From NCBI RefSeq assembly GCF_000383955.1, contig NZ_KB913013.1, forward strand, positions 1,097,694 to 1,161,693: a stretch of 64,000 nt of DNA, written 5' to 3'. Below the pieces are notes generated by a model. It did no database searches, was not told where the DNA came from, and saw only the letters and a program-made list of their open reading frames with translations. The DNA is from Rudanella lutea DSM 19387. GTDB taxonomy: Bacteria > Bacteroidota > Bacteroidia > Cytophagales > Spirosomataceae. Below are positions 44,589 through 53,592 of this stretch, piece after piece. The translations under genes were made by a program, and so were the position numbers. Each line of letters begins with the position of its first letter. Position 1 is the first letter of the stretch.

Positions 44589-45674
44589 ATGACTTTCTAT
44601 AAACTCATTCCCCTGGCAAGCCTGACCCTGTTAGCGGGCTTTGGCCTCAGCAGCTGCGAAAAAGATACAGACGGACGCCCGCAGATTCAGCCGGGCAACC
44701 CCGTTGCCACCAAGATTATGCCCGACTCGGCCGCGAGCGGGGCTGTGGTAACCCTCACAGGCAGTGGTTTGGGCGACATCCGCACCATCGTGTTTGAAAA
44801 ACTGAGCGTTCCGGCCGGTTTCCAGCCAACACTCAACACCGCCGAAACCCTTATTTTCCGGGTACCGACCGAAGCCGCAGGCGGGGTACAGAACATCACG
44901 TTTACCAATAGCGCGGGCAAATCCGTTTCGATTCCGTTCCGGGTGTTGGCCTACCCTTCGGTTACCGACGTGTCGGATTACAACTTCTCGAAGGGCAAGA
45001 CCATCACGATTACGGGCAACAACTTCGATGATGTGACGGCCGTGGCCTTTGCCGACTCGGTGAAGGGCATTTCGGACCCGGCTACGGTTGTCTCGAAAAC
45101 CAAAAAACAACTGGTGATTCAGATGCCCGCATCGACCCTCACACGCGGTACGCTCAGCATTACCAACGGCACCGGCCGGATTCGGACCCGGCAGGAGTTT
45201 GTGAACGTCGATCGGGCGTATCAGGTCTTCACCGATACCTACGGCACGGGCTTTCAGGATGGTTCGTGGGGTGATGCGGGCACGGTAAATACCAAAGAGT
45301 TCCGCAACGGGACGGCCTCGGCGAGCAAAACCTACCAGAAAGGCAACTGGCACCTGATTGCCTTCGCCAACTGGTCGGCCTCGGCCATCAGCTACTCCAA
45401 CGAGTACACGTACGTAACCGGCTGGATCAAAGGCGCGTCGGCCGATTACTCGCTCTACCTCACCACCGACGCCAGCAAGGCCGGTTTCGGGGAGTTTGTA
45501 GAAGCCAACCGGATCGACGTGAAAGCCAATACCTGGACGTACTTCAAACTGAAGCTCTCGGACATGGATTTCTGGTTGCCCGGCAAAACGCTCAAACAAC
45601 TCGGTTTCCGCATCAAGGGGCCCGACAAGCAGGATGAAACGTTCTACTTCGACGACATCATGCTCGTGAAATAA
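44589..45674 (+). CDS. Surface glycan-binding lipoprotein with IPT/TIG domains
   Basis: 361 residues from the ATG at 44589. Lipoprotein signal ending LSSC; two Ig-like IPT/TIG repeats (PDSAASGAVVTLTGSGLGDI..., YNFSKGKTITITGNNFDDV) and a C-terminal beta-sandwich (about 220-360) with FQDGSWGDAG, TYVTGWIKGA and a DDIMLVK end, as in SGBP-B-type proteins of plant-glycan loci. The position directly after SusD fits a glycan-capture role. A terminator follows the stop. Confidence 0.85.
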   Translation: MTFYKLIPLASLTLLAGFGLSSCEKDTDGRPQIQPGNPVATKIMPDSAASGAVVTLTGSGLGDIRTIVFEKLSVPAGFQPTLNTAETLIFRVPTEAAGGVQNITFTNSAGKSVSIPFRVLAYPSVTDVSDYNFSKGKTITITGNNFDDVTAVAFADSVKGISDPATVVSKTKKQLVIQMPASTLTRGTLSITNGTGRIRTRQEFVNVDRAYQVFTDTYGTGFQDGSWGDAGTVNTKEFRNGTASASKTYQKGNWHLIAFANWSASAISYSNEYTYVTGWIKGASADYSLYLTTDASKAGFGEFVEANRIDVKANTWTYFKLKLSDMDFWLPGKTLKQLGFRIKGPDKQDETFYFDDIMLVK

Positions 45675-45694
45675 TCGTCTCTTTCCTTAGTCAG

Positions 45695-45735
45695 AACCAT
45701 CATGAGTCGGGCCTACCCGGCCTCTCATGATGGTT
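45695..45735 (+). terminator. Terminator after the surface glycan-binding protein
   Basis: 12-bp perfect stem (aaccatcatgag with ctcatgatggtt), loop GC-rich with extra pairing, followed by TTT. It separates the binding-protein genes from the enzyme genes, though read-through is likely since the enzymes follow at once. Confidence 0.75.
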
Positions 45736-45764
45736 TTTATAGGCCCTTTGCCGCTACTCTCGCT

Positions 45765-47486
45765 ATGAAAATGGTTTCTTCGCTTCTTTTTTTTACCCGC
45801 TTTTTGGCCTTCCTGGGCGTTTTGCTCAGCCTCAACTTGTACGCCCAACCGGGTACGGCCAACAACCCGATCCGGGTCGAAGCGGAAAGCGGCCAACTGT
45901 CGGGCGTCGAGGTGGCCTCGGCCGTGGCTGGTTTTTCGGGAACGGGCTACGTGACCGGCTTCGACAACCCCACCGACGCACTCAACCTGTCGTTTACAGC
46001 CCCCGCCGGGCTGTACGAACTCACGATTGGCTACCGGTCACCGTTCGGCGAAAAAGGCATTGACTTTCAGATCAACACCGAAAAAGCGGGCGGAATGCTC
46101 CGGCCCAGCACTACGTTTGCCCGCTTTGACGGGGGCAAGTTTTTGCTCATGGGTGGCCCTGTGAGCCTGACCATTTTCCGGGGGTGGGGCTATTTCGACA
46201 TTGACTACATTCTGCTGACGCCCACCACCGTAAAACGCCCGGTCCCACCCGCTACCGCCCGCCTGACTGACCCGAACGCCAGCCCGGTTACCGTGGGGCT
46301 GTACCAGTTTCTGCTCAGCCAGTATGGCAACAAAGTGATTTCGGGGCAGCAGGACGACGTGGAGTATGTCCTCGAAAAAACCGGCAAAGAGCCCGCGATC
46401 GGTGCTTTCGACCTGATCGATTACTCCCCCACCCGCGTGCAAAACGGAGCCCGGCCCCTGCGCACGAGTGAAGCTTGCCTTGCGTGGGCCCGCAAGGGCG
46501 ATGGGCGCGGCATCATAAGCCTGATGTGGCACTGGAATGCCCCCACCGACCTGATTAATCAGCCCCCTGACAAACTGTGGTGGCGCGGCTTCTATACCGA
46601 GGCCACTACCTTCGACCTGGCCGCAACCCTCGCCGACCCGGCCGGACCGCGCTACGCGCTACTCCTGCGCGACATCGACGCCATTGCCGAACAACTGAAG
46701 AAATTCCAGGCCGCCAACGTGCCGGTGCTCTGGCGACCGCTACACGAAGCCTCGGGCGGCTGGTTCTGGTGGGGGGCCAAAGGGGCAGACCCGTTCAGGC
46801 AGCTCTGGCAACTGCTGTACAACCGCCTGACAAACTTCCACAACCTCCACAACCTCATTTGGGTATATACCGGCACCGACGCCTTTAACACCGATTGGTA
46901 CCCCGGCGATGCGTACGTCGACGTGGTGGGCCTCGACATTTACGCCCCTGCGGACGCTACCCTCAGCACCAACTGGGAAGCAGCTCTGGCCCAGTTTAGC
47001 GGCAAAAAACTCGTGGCCCTCTCTGAAAGTGGGCACCTCCCCCGCCCCGACGCCATCCGGGGGTTCGCCACCTGGTGGTCGTGGTTTGCCGTCTGGACCG
47101 GGGCCGACTACATCAAAAAACAACCCGACGACCTACTCAAGGCCGTTTTTACCGATGCCGACGTGCTGACCCGCGACGAACTACCCGACTGGCGCACCCC
47201 GACCCAACCCCTCCTCACAGGCCTTGAGCCGACTTGGTCGGTGTCGGTAGCGGGCAACCCCGTAGCCGATAGTCTCGTTAATCTCGACATTCAGGGGGCA
47301 GAGGGGCAACTCCTGCACCTGACCGTGTTCGACAGCCGGGGCCGCCTGCTTACCGAAAAAATAGTAACGCCCCGCACGCCCACCATCCGGTATGCCCTGC
47401 CTCTCGGCTCCGACGAACCCGGCCTGTACCTGATACGTATAATTTCGTCGACGACTGCTTCTACCCTTAAGATCATCAAATCCTGA
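45765..47486 (+). CDS. CBM35-GH26 beta-mannanase with type IX secretion tail
   Basis: 573 residues from the ATG at 45765 (an alternative ATG lies two codons on). Signal peptide; CBM35-like module (NPIRVEAESGQLSGV..., GYFDIDYILLTP, about 30-165); GH26 domain (about 180-480) with SGQQDDVEYV, WHWNAPTD, acid/base Glu328 in LHEASGGWFWWG and nucleophile Glu421 in ALSESGHLPRP; and a C-terminal T9SS-type tail (HLTVFDSRGRLLTEKIV... GLYLIRI). It cleaves internal beta-1,4-mannosyl bonds, probably on the cell surface. Confidence 0.93.
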   Translation: MKMVSSLLFFTRFLAFLGVLLSLNLYAQPGTANNPIRVEAESGQLSGVEVASAVAGFSGTGYVTGFDNPTDALNLSFTAPAGLYELTIGYRSPFGEKGIDFQINTEKAGGMLRPSTTFARFDGGKFLLMGGPVSLTIFRGWGYFDIDYILLTPTTVKRPVPPATARLTDPNASPVTVGLYQFLLSQYGNKVISGQQDDVEYVLEKTGKEPAIGAFDLIDYSPTRVQNGARPLRTSEACLAWARKGDGRGIISLMWHWNAPTDLINQPPDKLWWRGFYTEATTFDLAATLADPAGPRYALLLRDIDAIAEQLKKFQAANVPVLWRPLHEASGGWFWWGAKGADPFRQLWQLLYNRLTNFHNLHNLIWVYTGTDAFNTDWYPGDAYVDVVGLDIYAPADATLSTNWEAALAQFSGKKLVALSESGHLPRPDAIRGFATWWSWFAVWTGADYIKKQPDDLLKAVFTDADVLTRDELPDWRTPTQPLLTGLEPTWSVSVAGNPVADSLVNLDIQGAEGQLLHLTVFDSRGRLLTEKIVTPRTPTIRYALPLGSDEPGLYLIRIISSTTASTLKIIKS

Positions 47487-47506
47487 AGCTATTCCTCCGA
47501 CTCATT

Positions 47507-49276
47507 ATGCGCCTTTGTTTCTATTCGCTTTGCCTCTTCCTGCTGACACTGGGCCTATCGCCCGCGCAGCCGGTTGTCGAATCTATCCGGCTCAATCAGA
47601 TTGGTTTCTACCCGGATGCTCCCAAAGTGGCGGTGGTTATCGGCGAAGCGGCCTACGTACCCGCCGGATCTACGTTTCAGATCACAACACCCGATGGCAA
47701 AACGGTTCTGTTTACAGGTCCGTTGAGCGAACCCCGCCGGAACGAGTTTTCGGGGCGCATGACCCGGCTGGCGGATTTCTCGGCCTTCAAAACGCCCGGC
47801 ACGTACCGGGTGGCAGTGGGGCGCATGGCCCGCTCGTACCCGTTTCAGATCGGGGCCAACGTACACCGTGACGTAGCCGTTGGGTCGCTCAAAGGGTTTT
47901 ATTTTCAGCGCACCGCCATCGACCTGCCCGAACAATACGCCGGACGCTGGCACCGCCCGGCGGGCCACCCCGACACGCGTGTGCTGGTGCACCCGTCGGC
48001 AGCCTCAGCCACACGCCCGGCAGGCAGCACGCTCTCGTCGCCCCTGGGCTGGTACGACGCGGGCGACTACAACAAGTACATTGTCAATTCGGGTATTACG
48101 ATGGGCACGCTGCTCTCACTGTATGAAGACTTCCCGGACATGAGCCGGGTCTTAAACACCAATATTCCCGAAAGCGGCAACCGCTTACCCGATCTGCTCG
48201 ATGAGTCGCTCTGGAATCTTCGGTGGATGCTCACCATGCAGGACCCCGCCGACGGGGGGGTGTATCACAAACTGACCAACCCTCGTTTCGATGGAATGGT
48301 GATGCCCGATAAGGCCGTTAAAGAACGGTATGTGGTGCAGAAAAGCGTAACAGCCGCCCTCGACTTTGCCGCCGTGATGGCGCAGGCAAGCCGGGTGTTC
48401 AGACCCTTTGGGCGCGAGCTGCCGGGCCTTGCCGACTCATGCCGGGTGGCTGCCGTTCGGGCGTGGGGCTGGGCCAAACAACACCCCAATGCCCTCTACG
48501 ATCAGGACGCCATAAACCGCCAATTCGACCCCGACATCAGCACGGGCACCTACGGCGACCGCGACGCGAGCGACGAGTGGATCTGGGCCGCTGCGGAGCT
48601 GTACCTGACCACCAAAGACGACGCGTACTACACAGCCGTCAATCTGTTTGCCGATTCAAAAACCCCGCTACCGTCGTGGGCACAGGTCCGCACGCTGGCC
48701 TATTATTCGCTCGCCCGGTTTTCTAAAGAGCTGACGGCCCGTGGCAAAGCCGATCTTCCGAAGATAAACGGACACCTGATTAGTCAGGCCGACTCGTTGC
48801 TGGCTGGTACCGACAAGCAGGCTTACGGAACCGTGATGGGGCAGTCGGCACGCGATTTTATCTGGGGGAGCAGCGCCGTAGCCGCCAATCAGGGGATCGC
48901 CTTGATTCAGGCGTACCGGCTGACCAAAAACCGGCGGTATCTGACAGCGGCCCTCGGCAATCTGGATTATCTGTTGGGGCGCAACGGCGTAGGGTATTCA
49001 TTTCTGACGGGTTTTGGCGACAAAACGCCGATGCATCCCCATCACCGACCATCCGTAGCCGATGGAATTGATGAGCCCGTGCCGGGGCTGCTGTCGGGCG
49101 GCACCAACGCCCGGGCCGCTCAGCAGGACAAATGCGCCGGGTACGCATCCAACATTCCCGACGAGGTCTTTATTGATGCCGATTGTTCGTATGCCTCCAA
49201 CGAAATCGCCATTAACTGGAACGCCCCTATGGTGTATCTGGCTACGTCCATCGAGGCCTTGCAACGTAGTTTTTAG
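47507..49276 (+). CDS. GH9 endo-glucanase with CelD-type N-terminal domain
   Basis: 589 residues. Signal peptide; an Ig-like CelD_N domain (IRLNQIGFYPDAPKVAVV... about 25-110); then the (alpha/alpha)6 GH9 barrel with GWYDAGDYNKY (Asp184, Asp187, the nucleophilic water pair), the HPHHRPS motif and the acid Glu566 in YASNEIAINWN. All catalytic residues are present. GH9 enzymes cut beta-1,4-glucans; within a mannan locus it would attack the glucose-containing stretches of glucomannan. Starts 20 bp after the GH26 stop. Confidence 0.94.
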   Translation: MRLCFYSLCLFLLTLGLSPAQPVVESIRLNQIGFYPDAPKVAVVIGEAAYVPAGSTFQITTPDGKTVLFTGPLSEPRRNEFSGRMTRLADFSAFKTPGTYRVAVGRMARSYPFQIGANVHRDVAVGSLKGFYFQRTAIDLPEQYAGRWHRPAGHPDTRVLVHPSAASATRPAGSTLSSPLGWYDAGDYNKYIVNSGITMGTLLSLYEDFPDMSRVLNTNIPESGNRLPDLLDESLWNLRWMLTMQDPADGGVYHKLTNPRFDGMVMPDKAVKERYVVQKSVTAALDFAAVMAQASRVFRPFGRELPGLADSCRVAAVRAWGWAKQHPNALYDQDAINRQFDPDISTGTYGDRDASDEWIWAAAELYLTTKDDAYYTAVNLFADSKTPLPSWAQVRTLAYYSLARFSKELTARGKADLPKINGHLISQADSLLAGTDKQAYGTVMGQSARDFIWGSSAVAANQGIALIQAYRLTKNRRYLTAALGNLDYLLGRNGVGYSFLTGFGDKTPMHPHHRPSVADGIDEPVPGLLSGGTNARAAQQDKCAGYASNIPDEVFIDADCSYASNEIAINWNAPMVYLATSIEALQRSF

Positions 49277-49291
49277 AAGGCCTAGCTCCCC

Positions 49292-49384
49292 CTGTACAAT
49301 GGAGCGATGCTCCGTTGGGCTGTTAAGCCAATTAAGTAGCCTTTTTGGCCTGTCGGCCCAACGGAGCATCGCTCCATTGTACAG
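49292..49384. repeat. 29-bp perfect inverted repeat between GH9 and esterase
   Basis: Arms 49292-49320 and 49356-49384 are exact complements; the arms contain a smaller palindrome GGAGCgATGCTCC. The 35-bp centre also has pairing potential. It starts 15 bp after the GH9 stop. No target-site duplication was found at its edges. Confidence 0.85.
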
Positions 49385-49404
49385 AAAACTAAAAACCATC
49401 ATTT

Positions 49405-51360
49405 ATGAATCGTCTTCTCCCCTTTGCCTTATTCATCCTCTTCCTTTCACCCGCCTTTGCGCAGGTACGGCTGGCCCGTTTGTTTTCCGACCATGTGGTG
49501 CTCCAACGCCAGCAGGTTATTCCGGTATGGGGCTGGGCCAAGCCCGGCGAAACCGTGCGGGTTACGCTGGCGGGCCAAACCGGGCAAGCCAAGGCCGATG
49601 CCTCGGGCAAATGGACCGTACGGTTGACCCCGCTCGAAGCAGGCGGCCCGCATGAGTTGGTAGCCTCGGCCAAATCGGGGCAGGCCAAAGCTGCCGACGT
49701 ACTCATCGGTGAAGTGTGGCTGTGCTCCGGTCAGTCGAATATGGAATGGCCCGTGAAACAGGCCGACAATTACGAGAACGAAAAGAGAAACGCCAGTTTT
49801 GGCCAAATACGGCACTTCCGGGTCGAGCATGAGCTGGCTCTGACGCCCGAAACCGACCTAAAAACCGGCGACTGGAAAGTGTGCTCGCCCGAAACCGTTG
49901 GCGATTTTACGGCCGTCGGGTTCTTCTTCGCCCGCGAGCTGACCCAAAAATTAGGCGTGCCTGTCGGGCTACTCCACTCGTCGTGGGGAGGTTCGCAAGC
50001 CGAGGGCTGGATCAGCAAAGAAGGTATGCTCACGAACAACGACCTGCGGCCCATGGCCCAAACCCTGCCCACCAACTGGCAGCAGGCCGACAGTCTGGTC
50101 GACTACAAACTCCGCAAGCAATTGCTGAAAGAAGGCAGCCTAACCCCCACCGTAGCCGACGAAGCCCGCTACCTCACGGCCAATTTCGACATTTCGGGCT
50201 GGCGGGCGAGCGACCCGTTTGGGCAGTGGGACTGGAAGGGAATGAGCGGATTTCGGGGAACGGGGTTCATGGCCCGGCAAATCGAGATACCGGCGGCTAT
50301 GGTCGGCACAACCACTACACTAGCTCTGGCCGAAAATGATAGTCCGAACGAAATTTACATCAACGGGCAGCGCGTGGCCGAGGGAACACTGACGGGCGTC
50401 CGGAAACTCACTTTGCCCGCCAACACCTGGAAACCGGGCACCAACCTGCTGATGATTAAATTCGGCAATGCGGTCAGGTTGCCGTGGTTCGGGCTGGGGT
50501 TGCAGGGCTCACCCAACGATTTGTATGTGGCTGGTGAGCAGGGCAAAATAAGCCTCGCCAATGGCTGGCGCATTATGCCTTCGTTTGCCGAAACACATAC
50601 CTACACCCGGTTTATGAACAACCTGGCTACGGGTTTGTACAACGCCATGATTCACCCACTCGTACCGTTTGGGATTCGGGGTGCCCTCTGGTATCAGGGC
50701 GAGACCAACGCCGGCCGGGCCTACCAGTACCGCCAAACGTTTCCGCTCGTGATTACTGACTGGCGCAAAAAATGGGGCTACGCGTTTCCGTTTTATTTCG
50801 TGCAACTGTCGAGTTACGGAGCCAACCAAAACAGCAATCAGGGCAGCAACTGGGCCGAACTTCGCGAAGCGCAAACCCTGACTCTGAGCCTGCCCCAAAC
50901 AGGCATGGCCGTCACAACCGATGTGGGCAACCCCAACGATATTCACCCCACCAACAAGCAGGATGTAGGCCACCGGCTGGCGGTAATAGCCCTCAAACAG
51001 GACTACGGGCAGGCCGGGCCCGATGGTTCTCCGCTATATCAGAGCCTTCGGGTAGACGGAAACAAGGCCATTGTGAGTTTCCAGTATGCCAATCAGGGCC
51101 TGATGACCAAAGACAAATATGGCTACGTACGCGGCTTCGAAATGGCGGGCGACGACAAGGTGTTTCACCCTGCGCAGGCTCAGATTCAAGGCAGTACCGT
51201 GGTGGTCAGCAGCCCTCAGATAGCCAAACCGGTTGCCGTGCGCTACGGCTGGGCCGATGCCCCGGTCGATGCCAACCTATTCAGCATAGATGGTTTCCCC
51301 GTGAGCCCCTTCCGCACCGACGCCTGGCCCGGCATCACCGAAAAAAACAAGTTTGAGTAA
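49405..51360 (+). CDS. Sialate O-acetylesterase-like (SASA) carbohydrate esterase
   Basis: 651 residues. Signal peptide (to FAQ); N-terminal VRLARLFSDHVVLQRQQVIPVWGWA; SGNH core with nucleophile Ser111 in LCSGQSNMEWPVK; an inserted galactose-binding-like jelly roll (about 250-370); and NPNDIHPTNKQDVGHRLA with the Asp-His pair of the triad. In a glycan locus such esterases remove O-acetyl groups from hemicellulose rather than sialic acid, so acetylated mannan is the likely substrate. 24 bp before the second GH26. Confidence 0.92.
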   Translation: MNRLLPFALFILFLSPAFAQVRLARLFSDHVVLQRQQVIPVWGWAKPGETVRVTLAGQTGQAKADASGKWTVRLTPLEAGGPHELVASAKSGQAKAADVLIGEVWLCSGQSNMEWPVKQADNYENEKRNASFGQIRHFRVEHELALTPETDLKTGDWKVCSPETVGDFTAVGFFFARELTQKLGVPVGLLHSSWGGSQAEGWISKEGMLTNNDLRPMAQTLPTNWQQADSLVDYKLRKQLLKEGSLTPTVADEARYLTANFDISGWRASDPFGQWDWKGMSGFRGTGFMARQIEIPAAMVGTTTTLALAENDSPNEIYINGQRVAEGTLTGVRKLTLPANTWKPGTNLLMIKFGNAVRLPWFGLGLQGSPNDLYVAGEQGKISLANGWRIMPSFAETHTYTRFMNNLATGLYNAMIHPLVPFGIRGALWYQGETNAGRAYQYRQTFPLVITDWRKKWGYAFPFYFVQLSSYGANQNSNQGSNWAELREAQTLTLSLPQTGMAVTTDVGNPNDIHPTNKQDVGHRLAVIALKQDYGQAGPDGSPLYQSLRVDGNKAIVSFQYANQGLMTKDKYGYVRGFEMAGDDKVFHPAQAQIQGSTVVVSSPQIAKPVAVRYGWADAPVDANLFSIDGFPVSPFRTDAWPGITEKNKFE

Positions 51361-51384
51361 CCCCACTTTCCCAACAAACGCCGA

Positions 51385-52536
51385 ATGCGCTTTTCTTTTC
51401 CCCTGCTGATTATCCTCACGGCCTGCACCCTCCTGCGTGTGCAGGCTGCCCCACGCCCGCGACTCATTGACAAGCATGCCACCCGCGAAACCAAAGCCCT
51501 GTACCACAACCTGCACCGGCTGGCCCGAAAACACGTTTTGTTTGGGCATCAGCACGCTACAGAGTACGGGCACGGGTGGTCGGGGGAGGCCGGGCGTTCG
51601 GATGTGAAGTCGGTGAGTGGATCGCACCCGGCCGTTATTGGCGTCGATTTCAGCGGTCTGTCGGGACGCTCTCCCGAAGCCATTGGGCGGGCCAAAGCGT
51701 CGCTCCGGCAGCAGATAGCCGATACCTACAACCGGGGGGGTGTGGTGACGGTAGCCTGGCATTTTACCAATCCGGTGACGCCCCAAACGGGTTTTTACTG
51801 GAACGATTCGGTCTCGGCCCCGGCCGTGCGGCACCTGATTCCGGGCGGGTCGCATCACAACGAGTACAAACGCATCCTGCAAACGGTGGGTAGTCTGGCC
51901 CACGAGACCAGGGGCCGCGATGGCAAGCCGGTGCCGATGATTTTCCGACCATACCACGAGCTCGACGGGGGCTGGTTCTGGTGGGGAAAGCCGCACTGCT
52001 CGCGGGAGGAATTTACCGAGCTGTGGCGGTTCACGGTCTCGTACCTGCGCGACAGCCTTCAGGTGCACAACTTTATTTACGCCTTCTCGCCCGATTGCCT
52101 CTACAAAACCGAGGCCGAATACCTCGACCGCTATCCCGGCGATGCCTGGGTCGATCTGGTGGGCGTTGACAATTACGCCGACTTTGGCCGCAACGGGCGG
52201 TACAACGTAGCGGCTGGCACCGCCAAGCTCAAAATCGTGTCTGACTACGCCCGGAAATCGGGTAAACTGGCGGCTTTCACCGAGACGGGTCTGGAGTCGA
52301 TTCCCGACACAAGCTGGTGGACCAATACACTGTTACGGGCGCTCAAAACCGACGGAATGCGACTCTCTTACGTGCTCGTGTGGCGCAACGATACACAAAG
52401 CCCCACGCACTACTATGCTCCGTTTCCCGGTCAGGTAAGTGTGCCCGATTTCCGGCGGTTTTACAGCGACCCGGCTACCCTTTTCGAAAACGACCTGCCG
52501 CGCCTGTACCGCCGGAAACGGTGGCTGTTGTTTTGA
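51385..52536 (+). CDS. GH26 beta-mannanase, single-domain
   Basis: 383 residues. Signal peptide MRFSFPLLIILTACTLLRVQA (contains Cys at 14 but no good lipobox). GH26 core: HVLFGHQHATEYGHGW, VVTVAWHFTNPV, acid/base Glu192 in RPYHELDGGWFWWG and nucleophile Glu300 in FTETGLESI. No CBM and no secretion tail, so probably periplasmic and acting on imported oligosaccharides, in contrast to the surface GH26 encoded upstream. Last gene of the locus; hisG follows with its own promoter. Confidence 0.94.
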   Translation: MRFSFPLLIILTACTLLRVQAAPRPRLIDKHATRETKALYHNLHRLARKHVLFGHQHATEYGHGWSGEAGRSDVKSVSGSHPAVIGVDFSGLSGRSPEAIGRAKASLRQQIADTYNRGGVVTVAWHFTNPVTPQTGFYWNDSVSAPAVRHLIPGGSHHNEYKRILQTVGSLAHETRGRDGKPVPMIFRPYHELDGGWFWWGKPHCSREEFTELWRFTVSYLRDSLQVHNFIYAFSPDCLYKTEAEYLDRYPGDAWVDLVGVDNYADFGRNGRYNVAAGTAKLKIVSDYARKSGKLAAFTETGLESIPDTSWWTNTLLRALKTDGMRLSYVLVWRNDTQSPTHYYAPFPGQVSVPDFRRFYSDPATLFENDLPRLYRRKRWLLF

Positions 52537-52583
52537 GCGCGGATCGAATTAACCATCCTGCACATTTTCTGCCCCTTCCTCCG

Positions 52584-52591
52584 TATCTTTG
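52584..52591 (+). promoter_or_regulatory. -7 box TATCTTTG of hisG
   Basis: Exact TAnnTTTG match followed by C, 33 bp before the ATG at 52617. It marks the start of the his unit, separate from the preceding glycan locus. Confidence 0.7.
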
Positions 52592-52616
52592 CGCCCTGTT
52601 TTTGTGACGCAACCTG

Positions 52617-53480
52617 ATGGCAACAACTATGCTTCGCATCGCCCTGCAAAAGTCCGGGCGACTGAGTGAAGACTCATACCAACTGTTTAAAGAGTGTGGT
52701 ATCCGTTTCGACTACGGAACCGGCAAACTCAAATCAGTTTCTTCAAACTTCCCGGCGGAATTTCTGTTCCTCCGCGACGATGATATCCCCGGTTATGTAG
52801 AGGATGGCGTGGCCGACCTCGGCATTGTGGGCGAAAACGTGGCCGTCGAAACGGGCCGCGCCGTGCAGACAGTCCATAAACTGGGCTTCTCGAAGTGCCG
52901 CCTGTCCATCGCGATTCCGCGGGGCGAAACCTACAACAACCTGCACGACCTGGACGGAAAAAACATCGCGACCTCGTACCCCCGGCTGCTGGGCAACTAC
53001 CTCGCCGAACAAGGCGTAACGGCGCAGATCCATGAAATCAGCGGGTCGGTGGAGATTGCCCCAAGTATCGGGCTGGCCGAAGCCGTGTGCGACATCGTGA
53101 GCTCGGGCAGTACCCTCCTGAGCAACGGGCTGAAAGAAGTGGAAACTATTTTCCGCTCCGAAGCCATCATGATTGCCAGCAACGACCTGGAGGCCGACAA
53201 GCAGGCCCTGCTCGACAAACTGCTGTTCCGCATCAAAGCCGTACAGGCGGCCAAAAACAACAAGTACATCGTGCTCAACGCGCCCAACCACGCGCTGGAG
53301 CAGATTACGTCGTTGCTGCCGGGTATGAAAAGCCCTACCGTGACTCCGCTGGCTACCGAAGGCTGGAGCTCGGTACACTCGGTTTTGAACGAGAACGATT
53401 TCTGGGAAAACATCGAAGCCATCCGGGCCGCTGGCGCGCAGGGCATTCTGGTGATCCCGATTGAAAAGATGATTTACTAA
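52617..53480 (+). CDS. hisG: ATP phosphoribosyltransferase, long form
   Basis: First enzyme of histidine synthesis, joining ATP and PRPP. 287 residues, the long form with a C-terminal regulatory (histidine-binding) domain, so it needs no HisZ. Motifs: LRIALQKSGRLSEDS, FLRDDDIPGYVEDGVADLGIVGEN, the PRPP loop region EAVCDIVSSGSTLLSNGL, and the C-terminal KYIVLNAPNHALEQITSLLPGM. ATG at 52617 or at 52629 (MLRIALQ); the first is used, the second matches short relatives better. Confidence 0.95.
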   Translation: MATTMLRIALQKSGRLSEDSYQLFKECGIRFDYGTGKLKSVSSNFPAEFLFLRDDDIPGYVEDGVADLGIVGENVAVETGRAVQTVHKLGFSKCRLSIAIPRGETYNNLHDLDGKNIATSYPRLLGNYLAEQGVTAQIHEISGSVEIAPSIGLAEAVCDIVSSGSTLLSNGLKEVETIFRSEAIMIASNDLEADKQALLDKLLFRIKAVQAAKNNKYIVLNAPNHALEQITSLLPGMKSPTVTPLATEGWSSVHSVLNENDFWENIEAIRAAGAQGILVIPIEKMIY

Positions 53481-53483
53481 TTA

Positions 53484-53588
53484 AAGGAGATATGAGCGAG
53501 GAGATAGGAGGTAGGAGTTGCTGACGCGAACGTAGTGTTTGTGCGTAAGCGCTCCTCACTCCTACCTCCTACCTCCTACCTCCTCCCC
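53484..53588. repeat. Inverted repeat of GGAGGTA words between hisG and hisD
   Basis: Left arm 53484-53518 of degenerate GGAGATA/GGAGGTA words; right arm 53551-53588 of CTCCTAC words. It starts 3 bp after the hisG stop and ends 4 bp before the hisD start. Within an apparent operon, so it must be read through or act as an attenuator. Confidence 0.88.
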
Positions 53589-53592
53589 CACT

